The notes under the pieces: generated by a model
What the model was told of the DNA's origin: nothing
Databases searched by the model: none
Seen by the model: only the letters and a program-made list of their open reading frames with translations
Position numbers and translations under genes: made by a program
Source of the DNA: Limanda limanda
Taxonomy: Eukaryota; Chordata; Actinopteri; Pleuronectiformes; Pleuronectidae
NCBI RefSeq assembly: GCF_963576545.1
Contig: NC_083641.1
Span: forward strand, 30,172,706-30,236,705
Reading direction: 5' to 3'
Length of the DNA: 64,000 nucleotides
Shown: positions 9,340 through 31,190 of the stretch, in pieces
How positions within the stretch are numbered: the first letter of the stretch is position 1
Layout: the number at the start of each line of letters is the position of its first letter

Positions 9340-12300
9340 CCTGCACAGCGAGGAGAGGAGACCAGGGGCTAGGAGAGGAGGAAAGGAGAGGAGGCAAGGA
9401 GAGGAAGGATGGGAAGACCAGAGGTCAAGAGAGGAGGCAAGGAGAGGAGGCAGGGAGAGGAGGCCAAGAGAGGAGGCAAGGAGAGGAGGCAAGGAGAGGA
9501 AGGATGTAGGACCAGAGGTCAAGAGAGGAGGCAAGGAGAGGAGGCAGGGAGAGGAGGCAGGGAGAGGAGGCCAAGAGAGGAGGCAAGGAGAGGAGGCAAG
9601 GAGAGGAGGCAGGGAGAGGAGGCAAGGAGAGGAGGCAAGGAGAGGAGGCAAGGAGAGGAGGCCAGGAGAGGAGGCAGGGAGAGGAGGCAAGGAGAGGAGG
9701 CAAGGAGAGGAGGCAGGGAGAGGAGGCAAGGAGAGGAGGCAGGGAGAGGAAGGATGGGAAGACCAGAGGTCAAGAGAGGAGGCAGGGAGAGGAGGCAAGG
9801 AGAGGAGGCAAGGAGAGGAAGGATGTAGGACCAGAGGCCAGGAGAAGAGGCAGGGAGAGGAGGCAAGGAGAGGAGACCAGGGGCGAGGAGAGGAGGAAAG
9901 GAGAGGAGGCAAGGAGAGGAAGGATGGGAAGACCAGAGGTCAAGAGAGGAGGCAAGGAGAGGAGGCAAGGAGAGGAAGGATGGGAAGACCAGAGGTCAAG
10001 AGAGGAGGCAAGGAGAGGAGGCAGGGAGAGGAGGCCAAGAGAGGAGGCAAGGAGAGGAAGGATGTAGGACCAGAGGTCAAGAGAGGAGGCAAGGAGAGGA
10101 GGCAGGGAGAGGAAGGATGGGAAGACCAGAGGTCAAGAGAGGAGGCAAGGAGAGGAGGCAAGGAGAGGAGGCAGGGAGAGGAGGCCAAGAGAGGAGGCAA
10201 GGAGAGGAGGCAAGGAGAGGAGGCAGGGAGAGGAGGCAAGGAGAGGAGGCAGGGAGAGGAGGCAGGGAGAGGAAGGATGGGAAGACCAGAGGTCAAGAGA
10301 GGAGGCAAGGAGAGGAGGCAAGGAGAGGAGGCCAGGAGAGGAGGCCAGGAGAGGAGGCAGGGAGAGGAGGCAAGGAGAGGAGGCAGGGAGAGGAGGCAAG
10401 GAGAGGAGGCAGGGAGAGGAGGCAAGGAGAGGAGGCAAGGAGAGGAAGGATGTAGGACCAGAGGTCAAGAGAGGAGGCAAGGAGAGGAGGCAAGGAGAGG
10501 AGGCAAGGAGAGGAGGCAGGGAGAGGAGGCAAGGAGAGGAGGCAAGGAGACGAGGCAAGGAGAGGAGGCAGGGAGAGGAGGCCAAGAGAGGAGGCAAGGA
10601 GAGGAGGCAAGGAGAGGAAGGATGTAGGACCAGAGGTCAAGAGAGGAGGCAAGGAGAGGAGGCAAGGAGAGGAGGCAAGGAGAGGAGGCAGGGAGAGGAG
10701 GCAAGGAGAGGAGGCAAGGAGAGGAGGCAAGGAGAGGAAGGATGTAGGACCAGAGGTCAAGAGAGGAGGCAAGGAGAGGAGGCAGGGAGAGGAGGCCAAG
10801 AGAGGAGGCAAGGAGAGGAGGCAGGGAGAGGAGGCAAGGAGAGGAGGCAGGGAGAGGAGGCAGGGAGAGGAGGCAGGGAGAGGAGGCAAGGAGAGGAGGC
10901 AGGGAGAGGAGGCAAGGAGAGGAGGCAGGGAGAGGAGGCAGGGAGAGGAGGCCAAGAGAGGAGGCAAGGAGAGGAGGCAAGGAGAGGAGGCAGGCAGAGG
11001 AGGCAGGGAGAGGAGGCAGGGAGAGGAGGCCAAGAGAGGAGGCAGGGAGAGGAGGCCAAGAGAGGAGGCAGGGAGAGGAGGCAAGGAGAGGAGGCAGGGA
11101 GAGGAGGCCAAGAGAGGAGGCAAGGAGAGGAGGCAAGGAGAGGAAGGATGGGAAGACCAGAGGTCAAGAGAGGAGGCAAGGAGAGGAGGCAAGGAGAGGA
11201 AGGATATAGGACCAGAGGTCAAGAGAGGAGGCAAGGAGAGGAGGAAGGGAGAGGAGGCAGGGAGAGGAGGCAAGGAGAGGAGGCAAGGAGAGGAGGCAAG
11301 GAGAGGAGGCAGGGAGAGGAGGCAAGGAGAGGAGGCAAGGAGAGGAGGCAGGGAGAGGAGGCAGGGAGAGGAGGCAAGGAGAGGAAGGATGGGAAGACCA
11401 GAGGTCAAGAGAGGAGGCAAGGAGAGGAGGCAGGGAGAGGAAGGATGTAGGACCAGAGGTCAAGAGAGGAGGCAAGGAGAGGAGGCAAGGAGAGGAGGCA
11501 AGGAGAGGAGGCAGGGAGAGGAGGCCAAGAGAGGAGGCAAGGAGAGGAGGCAAGGAGAGGAGGCAGGGAGAGGAGGCAAGGAGAGGAGGCAGGGAGAGGA
11601 GGCAGGGAGAGGAAGGATGGGAAGACCAGAGGTCAAGAGAGGAGGCAAGGAGAGGAGGCAAGGAGAGGAGGCCAGGAGAGGAGGCCAGGAGAGGAGGCAG
11701 GGAGAGGAGGCAAGGAGAGGAGGCAGGGAGAGGAGGCAAGGAGAGGAGGCAGGGAGAGGAGGCAAGGAGAGGAGGCAAGGAGAGGAAGGATGTAGGACCA
11801 GAGGTCAAGAGAGGAGGCAAGGAGAGGAGGCAAGGAGAGGAGGCAAGGAGAGGAGGCAGGGAGAGGAGGCAAGGAGAGGAGGCAAGGAGACGAGGCAAGG
11901 AGAGGAGGCAGGGAGAGGAGGCCAAGAGAGGAGGCAAGGAGAGGAGGCAAGGAGAGGAAGGATGTAGGACCAGAGGTCAAGAGAGGAGGCAAGGAGAGGA
12001 GGCAAGGAGAGGAGGCAAGGAGAGGAGGCAGGGAGAGGAGGCAAGGAGAGGAGGCAAGGAGAGGAGGCAAGGAGAGGAAGGATGTAGGACCAGAGGTCAA
12101 GAGAGGAGGCAAGGAGAGGAGGCAGGGAGAGGAGGCCAAGAGAGGAGGCAAGGAGAGGAGGCAGGGAGAGGAGGCAAGGAGAGGAGGCAGGGAGAGGAGG
12201 CAGGGAGAGGAGGCAGGGAGAGGAGGCAAGGAGAGGAGGCAGGGAGAGGAGGCAAGGAGAGGAGGCAGGGAGAGGAGGCAGGGAGAGGAGGCCAAGAGAG

Positions 12301-14621
12301 GAGGCAAGGAGAGGAGGCAAGGAGAGGAGGCAGGCAGAGGAGGCAGGGAGAGGAGGCAGGGAGAGGAGGCAGGGAGAGGAGGCAGGCAGAGGAGGCAAGG
12401 AGAGGAGGCAGGGAGAGGAGGCCAAGAGAGGAGGCAAGGAGAGGAGGCAAGGAGAGGAAGGATGGGAAGACCAGAGGTCAAGAGAGGAGGCAAGGAGAGG
12501 AGGCAAGGAGAGGAAGGATGTAGGACCAGAGGTCAAGAGAGGAGGCAAGGAGAGGAGGAAGGGAGAGGAGGCAGGGAGAGGAGGCAAGGAGAGGAGGCAA
12601 GGAGAGGAGGCAAGGAGAGGAGGCAGGGAGAGGAGGCAAGGAGAGGAGGCAAGGAGAGGAGGCAGGGAGAGGAGGCAGGGAGAGGAGGCAAGGAGAGGAA
12701 GGATGGGAAGACCAGAGGTCAAGAGAGGAGGCAAGGAGAGGAGGCAGGGAGAGGAAGGATGTAGGACCAGAGGTCAAGAGAGGAGGCAAAGAGAGGAGGC
12801 AAGGAGAGGAGGCAAGGAGAGGAGGCAGGGAGAGGAGGCAAGGAGAGGAGGCAAGGAGAGGAGGCAAGGAGAGGAAGGATGTAGGACCAGAGGTCAAGAG
12901 AGGAGGCAAGGAGAGGAGGCAGGGAGAGGAGGCCAAGAGAGGAGGCAAGGAGAGGAGGCAGGGAGAGGAGGCCAAGAGAGGAGGCAAGGAGAGGAGGCAA
13001 GGAGAGGAGGCAGGCAGAGGAGGCAGGGAGAGGAGGCAGGGAGAGGAGGCCAAGAGAGGAGGCAAGGAGAGGAGGCAGGGAGAGGAGGCAAGGAGAGGAG
13101 GCAAGGAGAGGAGGCAGGGAGAGGAGGCAGGGAGAGGAGGCAAGGAGAGGAAGGATGGGAAGACCAGAGGTCAAGAGAGGAGGCAAGGAGAGGAGGCAGG
13201 GAGAGGAGGCCAAGAGAGGAGGCAAGGAGAGGAGGCAGGGAGAGGAAGGATGTAGGACCAGAGGTCAAGAGAGGAGGCAAGGAGAGGAGGCAAGGAGAGG
13301 AGGCAAGGAGAGGAGGCAGGGAGAGGAGGCAAGGAGAGGAGGCAAGGAGAGGAGGCAAGGAGAGGAAGGATGTAGGACCAGAGGTCAAGAGAGGAGGCAA
13401 GGAGAGGAGGCAGGGAGAGGAGGCAGGGAGAGGAGGCAAGGAGAGGAGGCAGGGAGAGGAGGCCAAGAGAGGAGGCAAGGAGAGGAGGCAAGGAGAGGAG
13501 GCAGGCAGAGGAGGCAGGGAGAGGAGGCAGGGAGAGGAGGCCAAGAGAGGAGGCAAGGAGAGGAGGCAAGGAGAGGAAGGATGTAGGACCAGAGGTCAAG
13601 AGAGGAGGCAGGGAGAGGAGGCAAGGAGAGGAGGCCAAGAGAGGAGGCAAGGAGAGGAGGCAATGAGAGGAGGCAGGGAGAGGAGGCAAGGAGAGGAGGC
13701 AAGGAGAGGAGGCAGGGAGAGGAAGGATGGGAAGACCAGAGGTCAAGAGAGGAGGCAGGGAGAGGAGGCAAGGAGAGGAGGCCAAGAGAGGAGGCAAGGA
13801 GAGGAGGCAATGAGAGGAGGCAGGGAGAGGAGGCAAGGAGAGGAGGCAAGGAGAGGAGGCAGGGAGAGGAAGGATGGGAAGACCAGAGGTCAAGAGAGGA
13901 GGCAAGGAGAGGAGGCCAAGAGAGGAGGCAAGGAGAGGAAGGATGTAGGACCAGAGGTCAAGAGAGGAGGCAAGGAGAGGAGGCCAAGAGAGGAGGCAAG
14001 GAGAGGAGGCAGGGAGAGGAGGCAGGGAGAGGAGGCAGGGAGAGGAGGCCAAGAGAGGAGGCAAGGAGAGGAGGCAAGGAGAGGAGGCAGGGAGAGGAGG
14101 CAAGGAGAGGAGACAGGGGCGAGGAGAGGAGGAAAGGAGAGGAGGCAAGGAGAGGAAGGATGGGAAGACCAGAGGTCAAGAGAGGAGGCAAGGAGAGGAG
14201 GCAGGGAGAGGAGGCCAAGAGAGGAGGCAAGGAGAGGAGGCAAGGAGAGGAAGGATGGGAAGACCAGAGGTCAAGAGAGGAGGCAGGGAGAGGAGGCAGG
14301 GAGAGGAGGCCAAGAGAGGAGGCAAGGAGAGGAGGCAAGGAGAGGAGGCAGGGAGAGGAGGCAAGGAGAGGAGGCCAGGAGAGGAGGCGGGGAGAGGAGG
14401 CAAGGAGAGGAGGCAGGGAGAGGAGGCAGGGAGAGGAGGCAGGGAGAGGAGGCAAGGAGAGGAGGCGGGGAGAGGAGGCGGGGAGAGGAGGCGGGGAGAG
14501 GAGGCGGGGAGAGGAGGCAAGGAGAGGAGGCGGGGAGAGGAGGTAAGGAGAGGAGGCGGGGAGAGGAGGCAAGGAGAGGAGGCAAGGAGAGGAGGCAGGG
14601 AGAGGAGGCAAGGAGAGGAGG
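9340..14621. repeat. 5.3-kb GA-rich 13-bp tandem array with higher-order structure
   Basis: The basic unit is 13 bp, gaggaggcaagga, with recurring variants gaggaggcaggga and gaggaggccaaga. It is punctuated by a longer marker, gaaggatg(t/g)(a/g)g...accagaggtcaaga. Marker variants show large internal duplications. A rare gagacgaggc occurs at 10548 and again at 11888, and a rare caggcagagg at 10991 and 12331; both pairs are 1340 bp apart. The plus strand is almost entirely purine plus C in ggC. A 13-bp unit rotates through all frames and contains no stop, so several very long shadow ORFs appear on both strands; none looks like a gene. The 3' end grades into gaggcgggga variants at 14390-14570. 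Confidence 0.95.
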
Positions 14622-14639
14622 CCAAACGTTTGGTCCGCC

Positions 14640-14725
14640 CATTGTTTTGCATTGGCGTGTTTTCATGTCACGTGACTCCCGAGTTCCCGTCTACGGAAAG
14701 GAAAACATGGCGGACATTTTTAGAT
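14640..14725 (+). promoter_or_regulatory. possible promoter remnant: E-box and YY1-like site
   Basis: A palindromic gtcacgtgac E-box at about 14667-14676 is followed by aaacatggcggacattttt at about 14702-14720, which resembles a YY1 initiator-type site. The ATG inside it opens only nine codons. No downstream gene was recognised, so this may be a promoter relic or chance. Confidence 0.25.
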
Positions 14726-15539
14726 TTTTCAGATAAAAATATGATTTTGTAACTTAGTCTGGGCATAAAAATACATTCTGACACCATTTCTAGCGAGAAA
14801 TGTGGTCTTTGCTTCCACAGTCTTCAGCCAGTTCGTGCTTATGATATATATTTTAATAGTTATCACGAATGTTTTTTTCGTTGCTATGATGGTTGCTATG
14901 ACGCTGCCATGCCACATGGTTGTTGAAACCAGTTCAAGACGCTTAGCTCATCATTGAGGGACGCTACACTATAAATATAAACATGAATTTGATTTATGAA
15001 TGCTTTAGATTAATAAGGAGTATATTTCTCTACCATTACTCCACAATAACAGATCAATTTGGTTTAATGTATAGTATGCAATATGACAATAATGTTTTCA
15101 TGTTATGGAGTTGCGATTCATTTTATAAAACAATTGCTATGTTCTGTTTTTTAATCAAGGAGGATCCAAGTGAAGCTACAGGAGTTTCATTAACGTCAAT
15201 AACTTGGACCGAACAGTTTGTTTTGCTTGATGAAGAGGAGGAAGGGCAGCCTGGAGAGAAAGAGGAGCCGGGTTGAGCCCACGACCATCATCCACGTACC
15301 ACAAGGAAGATGAGGGAGAGAAATGATCCTACCATTAAAGAGGTACTTTTAAGTTACATACCAGAAACACCATTTTATATAATGTGCCAAATATACATTT
15401 TTATTAAATCCCCAAAGTACGCTGGCTGAAATACAAGTTAATATCACACTGAGAGAGATTTGATCGATCATGCTTCCCTGCTGTGGACATTGTAGTATTA
15501 ATGTGTTTGAATAAGTCAGTCTGCCGATTACCAGCTACT
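14726..15539. other. unannotated stretch
   Basis: An open frame at 14983-15276 (plus) ends in a short Glu-rich segment. It has no recognised domain and no convincing splice context. Nothing else was identified. Confidence 0.35.
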
Positions 15540-15705
15540 GATTTAAAGTGAAACATATATTACACTTTTTATATTTTTTAAATATTTTTATTCAGAAATG
15601 TTTATCTCAAAATAAATGTTACTTTGTATAAATATTGATAAAAAGTGAGTAAATGAGAAGTAACGTACTTGGCAATAAAATACTTTCTGATAACATTGTA
15701 ATTTT
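15540..15705 (+). mobile_element. LINE 3'-end remnant
   Basis: The sequence from tttttattcagaaatgttta to acttggcaataaaatacttt matches, in reverse complement, the stretch at about 48180-48440. It carries the AATAAA-type tail seen at the 3' end of fish non-LTR elements. It stops about 190 bases before the wdr74 start codon and may contribute to that gene's promoter. Confidence 0.6.
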
Positions 15706-15896
15706 CCTGAGGGTTCACGGAGAAACAAACAGTTTTTGTTTCCGTTTTATTTCTCTGAACAGAATGTCAATAAAGTTTTGGAACGTGGTGTGACGTCATA
15801 GCTGTGCGACACTCGCACAGAGGAAGCACGCGTGTTGTCAGAACCGGGACCAGCTCTTGTTTTAGTGCCGGTCTCTGCGGGACAGACAGCGGGGAC

Positions 15897-16545
15897 ATGG
15901 GGGACCGGAGCCGGCTGTGCTCCGTGTGGCTCGGCTCGGAGACCGGGATCCTGAAGGGGGTCAGCGTGGCCCGGAAGCAGGCCTTCAACTTCTGCAACAC
16001 GAGCCACCTGAGCCGGGACCAGGAGCTGCGGGTCCTGGTCTGGGGCGACCCGGCGGAGAGCGAGCTGCTGGCCGGGGCCGTGGACGGGACCGTGAAGACC
16101 TTCAGCACCGAGAAGGGCGAGTTCACCGAGAGCCGGACCTGCGGAGACCCGGAGGACGGCTGCTTCACCGGGCTGGCGGCCCGGGGCTCCGGGCTGCTGA
16201 CCGCCTCGGAGCGGGGCCCGGTGCGGGTCTGGAGGGAGGACTCCACCGAACCGGTCCTGGAGCTGGACGCCGGGAAGAACGTGTGCAGGATGCGGCTGAG
16301 CCCGGTGCACCCGAACCGGGTCGCGACCGGAGGGAAGGAGACCGGCCTGAGGATCTGGGACCTGGAGCGGCCGGAGGAGCCCACCTTCACCGCCAAGAAC
16401 CTGAGGGACGACTGGCTGGACCTGAGGAGACCCCACTGGGTCCGGGACCTGGCCTTCATCCCGGGGGGGGACAAGGTGGTGACGTGCACAGGCTTCCATC
16501 AGGTGAGAGACACAGAGAGAGAGAGAGACACACACACACACACCC

Positions 16546-16576
<31 letters not shown>

Positions 16577-16585
16577 CACACACAC

Positions 16586-16616
<31 letters not shown>

Positions 16617-17235
16617 CACACACAGAGACACACACAGAGACACACACACACACACACACACAGAGACACACACACACACAGAGACACACACAGAGACACA
16701 CACACACAGAGACAGAGACACGCACAGACAGAGACACACACACAGAGAGACACACACTGAGACCGAGAGACAGAGAGACACACGCACACAGAGAGAGAGA
16801 CAGAGACACACACACACAGAGAGACACACACACACAGAGAGACACACACACACAGAGAGACACACACACACAGAGAGACACACACACACACACACACACA
16901 GAGACACACACAGAGACACACACAGAGACACACACACACAGAGACAGAGACACACACACAGACCGAGACACACAGAGAGAGAGACACAGACACACACAGA
17001 GAGACACAGAGAGACACACACACACAGAGAGACAGAGACACGCACAGACAGAGACACACACACAGAGAGACACACACTGAGACCGAGAGACAGAGAGACA
17101 CACGCACACAGAGAGAGAGACAGAGACACACACACACAGAGAGACACACACACACAGAGAGACACACACACACAGAGAGACACACACACACAGAGAGACA
17201 CACATACACACACACACAGAGAGACACACACACAG

Positions 17236-17287
<52 letters not shown>

Positions 17288-17615
17288 ACACACACACAGA
17301 GAGAGACACACAGAGAGACAGACACACACACACATAGAGAGAGACACACACACACATAGAGAGAGAGAGAGACACACACACACATAGAGAGAGACAGAGG
17401 CACACACACAGACAGAGAGACACACACACACAGAGAGACAGAGACACACACAGAGACACACACACACACAGAGAGACAGAGACATAGAGACACACACACA
17501 CACAGAGAGACACACACACAGACACACAGAGAGAGAGAGAGAGACACACACACACACAGACACACACACACACACACACAGAGACACACACACAGAGACA
17601 CACACACACACAGAG

Positions 17616-17647
<32 letters not shown>

Positions 17648-18572
17648 CTGATGTTTTAAACCATTAAACCCTTTGATCTTTCTTCTTCTTCCTGTTTCTC
17701 AAACATTTGACTGACGTAATTCAAAGTTTTGACCCTTTGATCTTTTTCTGCTGAACATAAACTCTCGATATGAAAGTTGTGACCACGTGAGTTTCAACGT
17801 CTGCTGAATATCTAAAGGTCACGACTCTGCAGACAGCGCCCCCTGCTGGTGGAGACGTGTCCTCTGTTCTAACCCGTCTCTGTGTGTCCTCTGTCAGATC
17901 CACGTCTTCGACCCCGCCTCCCCTCGGCGCCGGCCCGTCTTCGAGGCGGAGTTCGGCGAGTACCCGCTAACCGCCCTGTCCCTGCCCGCCGCCGGCGACA
18001 CCGTGGTGGTGGGGAACACGCACGGCGAGGTGGCCATGCTGGACCTGAGGAAGGGCCTGGTGCGTGGCGTCCTGAAGGGGCTGGCGGGCGGCGTGCGCTG
18101 GCTGCAGTGTCACCCGACCCAGCCGCTGGTGGCGTCCTGCGGCCTGGACCGCTTCCTGCGCATCCACAGCCTGGAGGACCGCACGCTGCTGCACAAGGTC
18201 TACCTCAAGTCCCGCCTCAACTGCCTCCTGCTGTCCAGCCGCGCCCTGGAGGACGCCGGGCGGGACACGGGGACGGGGGGGGAGGGGCCGGAGGTGAAGG
18301 AGGAGGAGGACGAGGTGTGGGACACGATGGAGACGGTCTGGGAGAAGCCGAAGAGGAAAACTGGGGAGGAAGAGGAGGAGCCACAGAAGAAGAGTAAAAC
18401 AGGGGAGGAAGAGGAGGAGCCACAGAAGAAGAGTAAAACAGGGGAGGAAGAGGAGGAGCCACAGAAGAAGAGTAAAACAGGGGAGGAAGAGGAGGAGCCA
18501 CAGAAGAAGAATAAAACAGGGGAGGAAGAGGAGGAGCCACAGAAGAAGAGGAAGAAGAAGAGGAAAGCCTGA
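15897..18572 (+). CDS. wdr74: WD repeat-containing protein 74
   Basis: Two coding exons, 15897-16502 (202 codons, donor CAG|GTGAGA) and 17898-18572 (224 codons plus stop; acceptor TCTGTCAG), give 426 aa. Human WDR74 is about 385 aa. The beta-propeller occupies roughly residues 1-330. Landmarks shared with the human protein (from memory) are GSETGILKG near the N-terminus, [67 protein letters not shown] and HKVYLKS. The C-terminus is a Lys/Glu-rich tail built from five 13-residue repeats, ending in KKRKA, a likely nucleolar localisation signal. The family (yeast Nsa1) works in nucleolar 60S pre-ribosome maturation and with the exosome/MTR4. Having only two coding exons is unusual, since mammalian WDR74 has many more. 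The reading frame is intact and it looks functional. It lies tail-to-tail with acap1. Confidence 0.95.
16503..17645. repeat. CA/GA microsatellite filling wdr74 intron 1
   Basis: From the fifth base of the intron onward, about 1.1 kb is a mosaic of acacac and agagag runs. Internal duplicates include the segment at 16722-16800, which recurs at 17041-17120. The rest of the intron (17646-17897) is unique and includes a CTCF-like core at 17834-17852 (reverse orientation). Confidence 0.9.
18358..18555 (+). repeat. 39-bp coding minisatellite in wdr74
   Basis: Five tandem copies of a 39-bp unit encode [17 protein letters not shown] repeats in the C-terminal tail. The copies are nearly identical at DNA level, so the expansion is recent. 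A 39-bp unit preserves the frame. Confidence 0.9.
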
Positions 18573-18776
18573 GGTGTGATCAGAGACGTTATGACATCAT
18601 CAGACTGAGACGCGTGGCTTCGTCTCCGTACGTTCATTAAAACACAGAAGAAGAGCTTATTAATAACAATGAATGTTTTCTCCGTTTCTTTGCTAAAACT
18701 TGTAAATTGATATTTTATATAAACTTCAAAATACAACAGTTAAATCCTGTTCTGGAGTCAATGTTTATTTTCAGTT

Positions 18777-18790
18777 TGTTAATAAAGATT
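18777..18790 (+). terminator. likely wdr74 polyadenylation signal
   Basis: TTAATAAAG lies about 205 bases after the wdr74 stop codon. It is the first canonical AATAAA on the plus strand there. Possible acap1 signals on the opposite strand (TTTATT on plus) lie near 19130 and 19217. Confidence 0.5.
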
Positions 18791-18799
18791 TTGCCAGAG

Positions 18800-20260
18800 A
18801 CGATGATTGTGATGTCACGCTACAATCTGCTTATTATTATTTGTGGTATTATTTTTATTATTATAAGTTAACTGAACAGAGCAGAGATGGTCTAACGATC
18901 AGATACTCACCAGGTCACATATTCATGAATCAATAATTAAACATCTTCAGGTTTTGTCTAAGTTTTGAACATTAGGTTCAACTTATATAAAGTATAAAGT
19001 GACATGAAAGAATCGTAAGTTCCTTCCAGTTGTAATAGAGTAAATGTACTCGGTTACTTTCCACCACATTCGAGTACCTTCATTAATCCCCCCCCCAGGC
19101 AGCACAGACTCAGACGTGTATTAATAGTTTTTATTAAACAGCTTCACGTTAGTAACAGTGAAATGTTTTGATCTGAGTTGGATCCACTCGTCTGCTTCAG
19201 TCACATGAATCTGAAACGTTTATTAAAGATTATTAACACGTCTGAATAAAATGTCAGTGGACGTGTGATCTGATTCTGTTCAGTGCTTTTGTTTCTGTGG
19301 TTCTGAAATCCTTCAGAACCTTCAGAACCTTCAGAACCTCAGAACCTCAGTTCCCTTCTTCTGAACACGGGTTAGAGAACAACACAGAAAACATCAAACA
19401 AGAAAACAAGCTGACGTGGAAACTGTCAGAAGGTTTGAACCTTTTCAAATTAAAACCATTAAAGATCCGTCGCTGGAAAGTGAAGTTTGTGTTATAATGG
19501 GAAACAGGTTCAGTGACCATGTGACCACTCATCCAAACACAAGCCGACTTCAACACTAACTCAACTTCCTGCTCGAGCTGAGATCCAATCCACTGCAGAT
19601 CAAGTCACTTCCAACAGTTTCTGCAGATCATGGATCCAGTTCAACCAAATTAAATTTAGAAAGCACAGAATGTAACTTATTACCCAGAAAGTAACTTCTG
19701 TAATGTAACTTCCCTGTTTCATGACAGGTATGACAGGACATGAATTAAAACCAGTAGGGATGAGGAGCTCAATCATGATTTCATACTTTGCAGCTGTAGC
19801 TTTTTATATTTCCTTGTATGATAATTAATTAATAATTAAATATACATATTTTAAGTCTAAAATCACTAAAACATTTTGAAACAAACACGTCACAGTTCCC
19901 CGGAGGATGTGATGAAGGAGAAAGATTCTCCAGCTTCCAGGATGTAAATAATTGTCGCTGGTTTTCAACGAGCTGGATTTTCACTGTCGGACAAAACACT
20001 TTGAAATGAAACGGATGAATTGATGATGAATTGAATGATCAGTGTAAGCTCCGCCTCCTCCTCTGTAACACTGCTCACACACAGTCACTGAACATGAAGT
20101 AAATAACGTGAAACTGTCATTAGAATATAAACGTGATAGTCTCGTTATTCTAGGTTCATGTGTAGAAATCTGTAAACTCTTCTTCATGTTGAGATGAGGT
20201 CCGGGGACTCGACTGGGTTAGGGGAGGAGCCTGCAGACCGACACGCCTCCAGCGCCAGGA
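18800..20260. other. convergent 3' UTR and intergenic region
   Basis: AT-rich sequence between the convergent ends of wdr74 and acap1. A short cttcagaac repeat lies at 19314-19350. No further gene was recognised. Confidence 0.5.
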
Positions 20261-20264
20261 CCGG

Positions 20265-30174
<9,910 letters not shown>

Positions 30175-30179
30175 GTTGT

Positions 30180-30480
30180 CTGACTGTTGATGTCACGAAG
30201 CGCAGGTGTCGATAAAGTTTAACAAAGCCTCATTCTGACAGCTAGCGTGTTAGCCTGTTAGCCTGCTAGCCTGTTAGCTCCGCAGCAGCGGGGGGCGTGC
30301 TCTCTCCACGCATGGCGGTGCGGGTGCACAGACGCGTGAACAACCCGCAGTGTGAGTTTTAGTGTAACAGCTGGACGAGCATCCTGCTGTTGATGTGGTT
30401 GCTAACCGACCGCTAACTTCCGGTTCCGCCTAAGATCCGGGTTGTGATACATCCAAACAGTAGAGGTGCAGCGCTAGCGG
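30180..30480 (-). promoter_or_regulatory. acap1 5' UTR and promoter region
   Basis: Upstream of the acap1 start, 30238-30280 carries repeated gttagcct/gctagc motifs, then a GC-rich stretch. There is no TATA box at a plausible position. The exact start site cannot be placed from sequence. Confidence 0.4.
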
Positions 30481-30840
30481 CGGCGTGGGGTGGTACTACA
30501 TGAATATTTACTGAGTTTATTCATTCCATCTGACTTTATTCATAATCTCTACTTGTACAACTCCTCCTTTTCATTGGTTTTTCTCCCTTCATCTCTATCA
30601 GACATGTTCTGATGTATAAAAACTTTATTTAACATATACATACATAACATTGACACACGTCTCCATCATGCTAAAACCTGTTTCTTCTGATCAGTGTTGG
30701 TGGTTCCTGTGAGAGGGATCCGTCACGTGATGTTCCCGTTAGTCGAGTTCCTCTGGAAGTTCAGTCACTTGACGGTTAACAACAGAGGATGATGCTCCTC
30801 GTTAACATCTATCAGACAAACTGTGATTTGTGAATATGGG
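30481..30840. other. unannotated spacer
   Basis: No gene or recognised element was seen in this stretch. Confidence 0.4.
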
Positions 30841-30844
30841 ATAT

Positions 30845-31190
30845 TGTGGCAGGACAAGGAAAGGCAGAGACGCAGGTACTGCTTACTGTTGTTTATTCAG
30901 TAGCCAGGAAGAACAGACACATGTTCCCCATACGGGAAGTATATATAGCTACAGACTTTACATTTCCCATCGACCCACTGGGTGAGAGGACACACCCATG
31001 AGTGCACGCCACACAGCCCCCCCCCCCCGATCCACGGGCGACCACGACGGGGAACCCGGGCCGGTAGCACCTCTTCGCCGGCCAACAGATGAGCTGGCTT
31101 AAGTCTGTCTAACGAAACACGCTCCCTGCGCCCGCCCATGTCCAGAATGAAACTTTTAGAACCCGCCTCTAACACCCTAAACGGGCACTA
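30845..31190 (-). mobile_element. Ty3/Gypsy-like retrotransposon 3' remnant
   Basis: A minus-strand frame encodes FILDMGGRRERVSLDRLKPA followed by HL, typical of the C-terminal end of Gypsy integrase/pol. A run-on and LTR-like sequence beginning near tgtggcaggacaagg (30846) follow. The rest of the element is missing. Nothing here suggests activity. Confidence 0.55.

Noticed and set aside
9233..14736. Several long plus and minus frames (up to 677 codons) of Arg-Gly-Glu or Pro-Leu-Ser repeats
   Set aside because: A 13-bp unit without stop triplets keeps all frames open. Frames overlap on both strands and show no start context or unique sequence.
15747..17643. Cys/Val/Ser-rich minus frames and Thr/His-rich plus frames over wdr74 intron 1
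   Set aside because: They are translations of CA/GA microsatellite and run antisense to, or out of frame with, real wdr74 exons.
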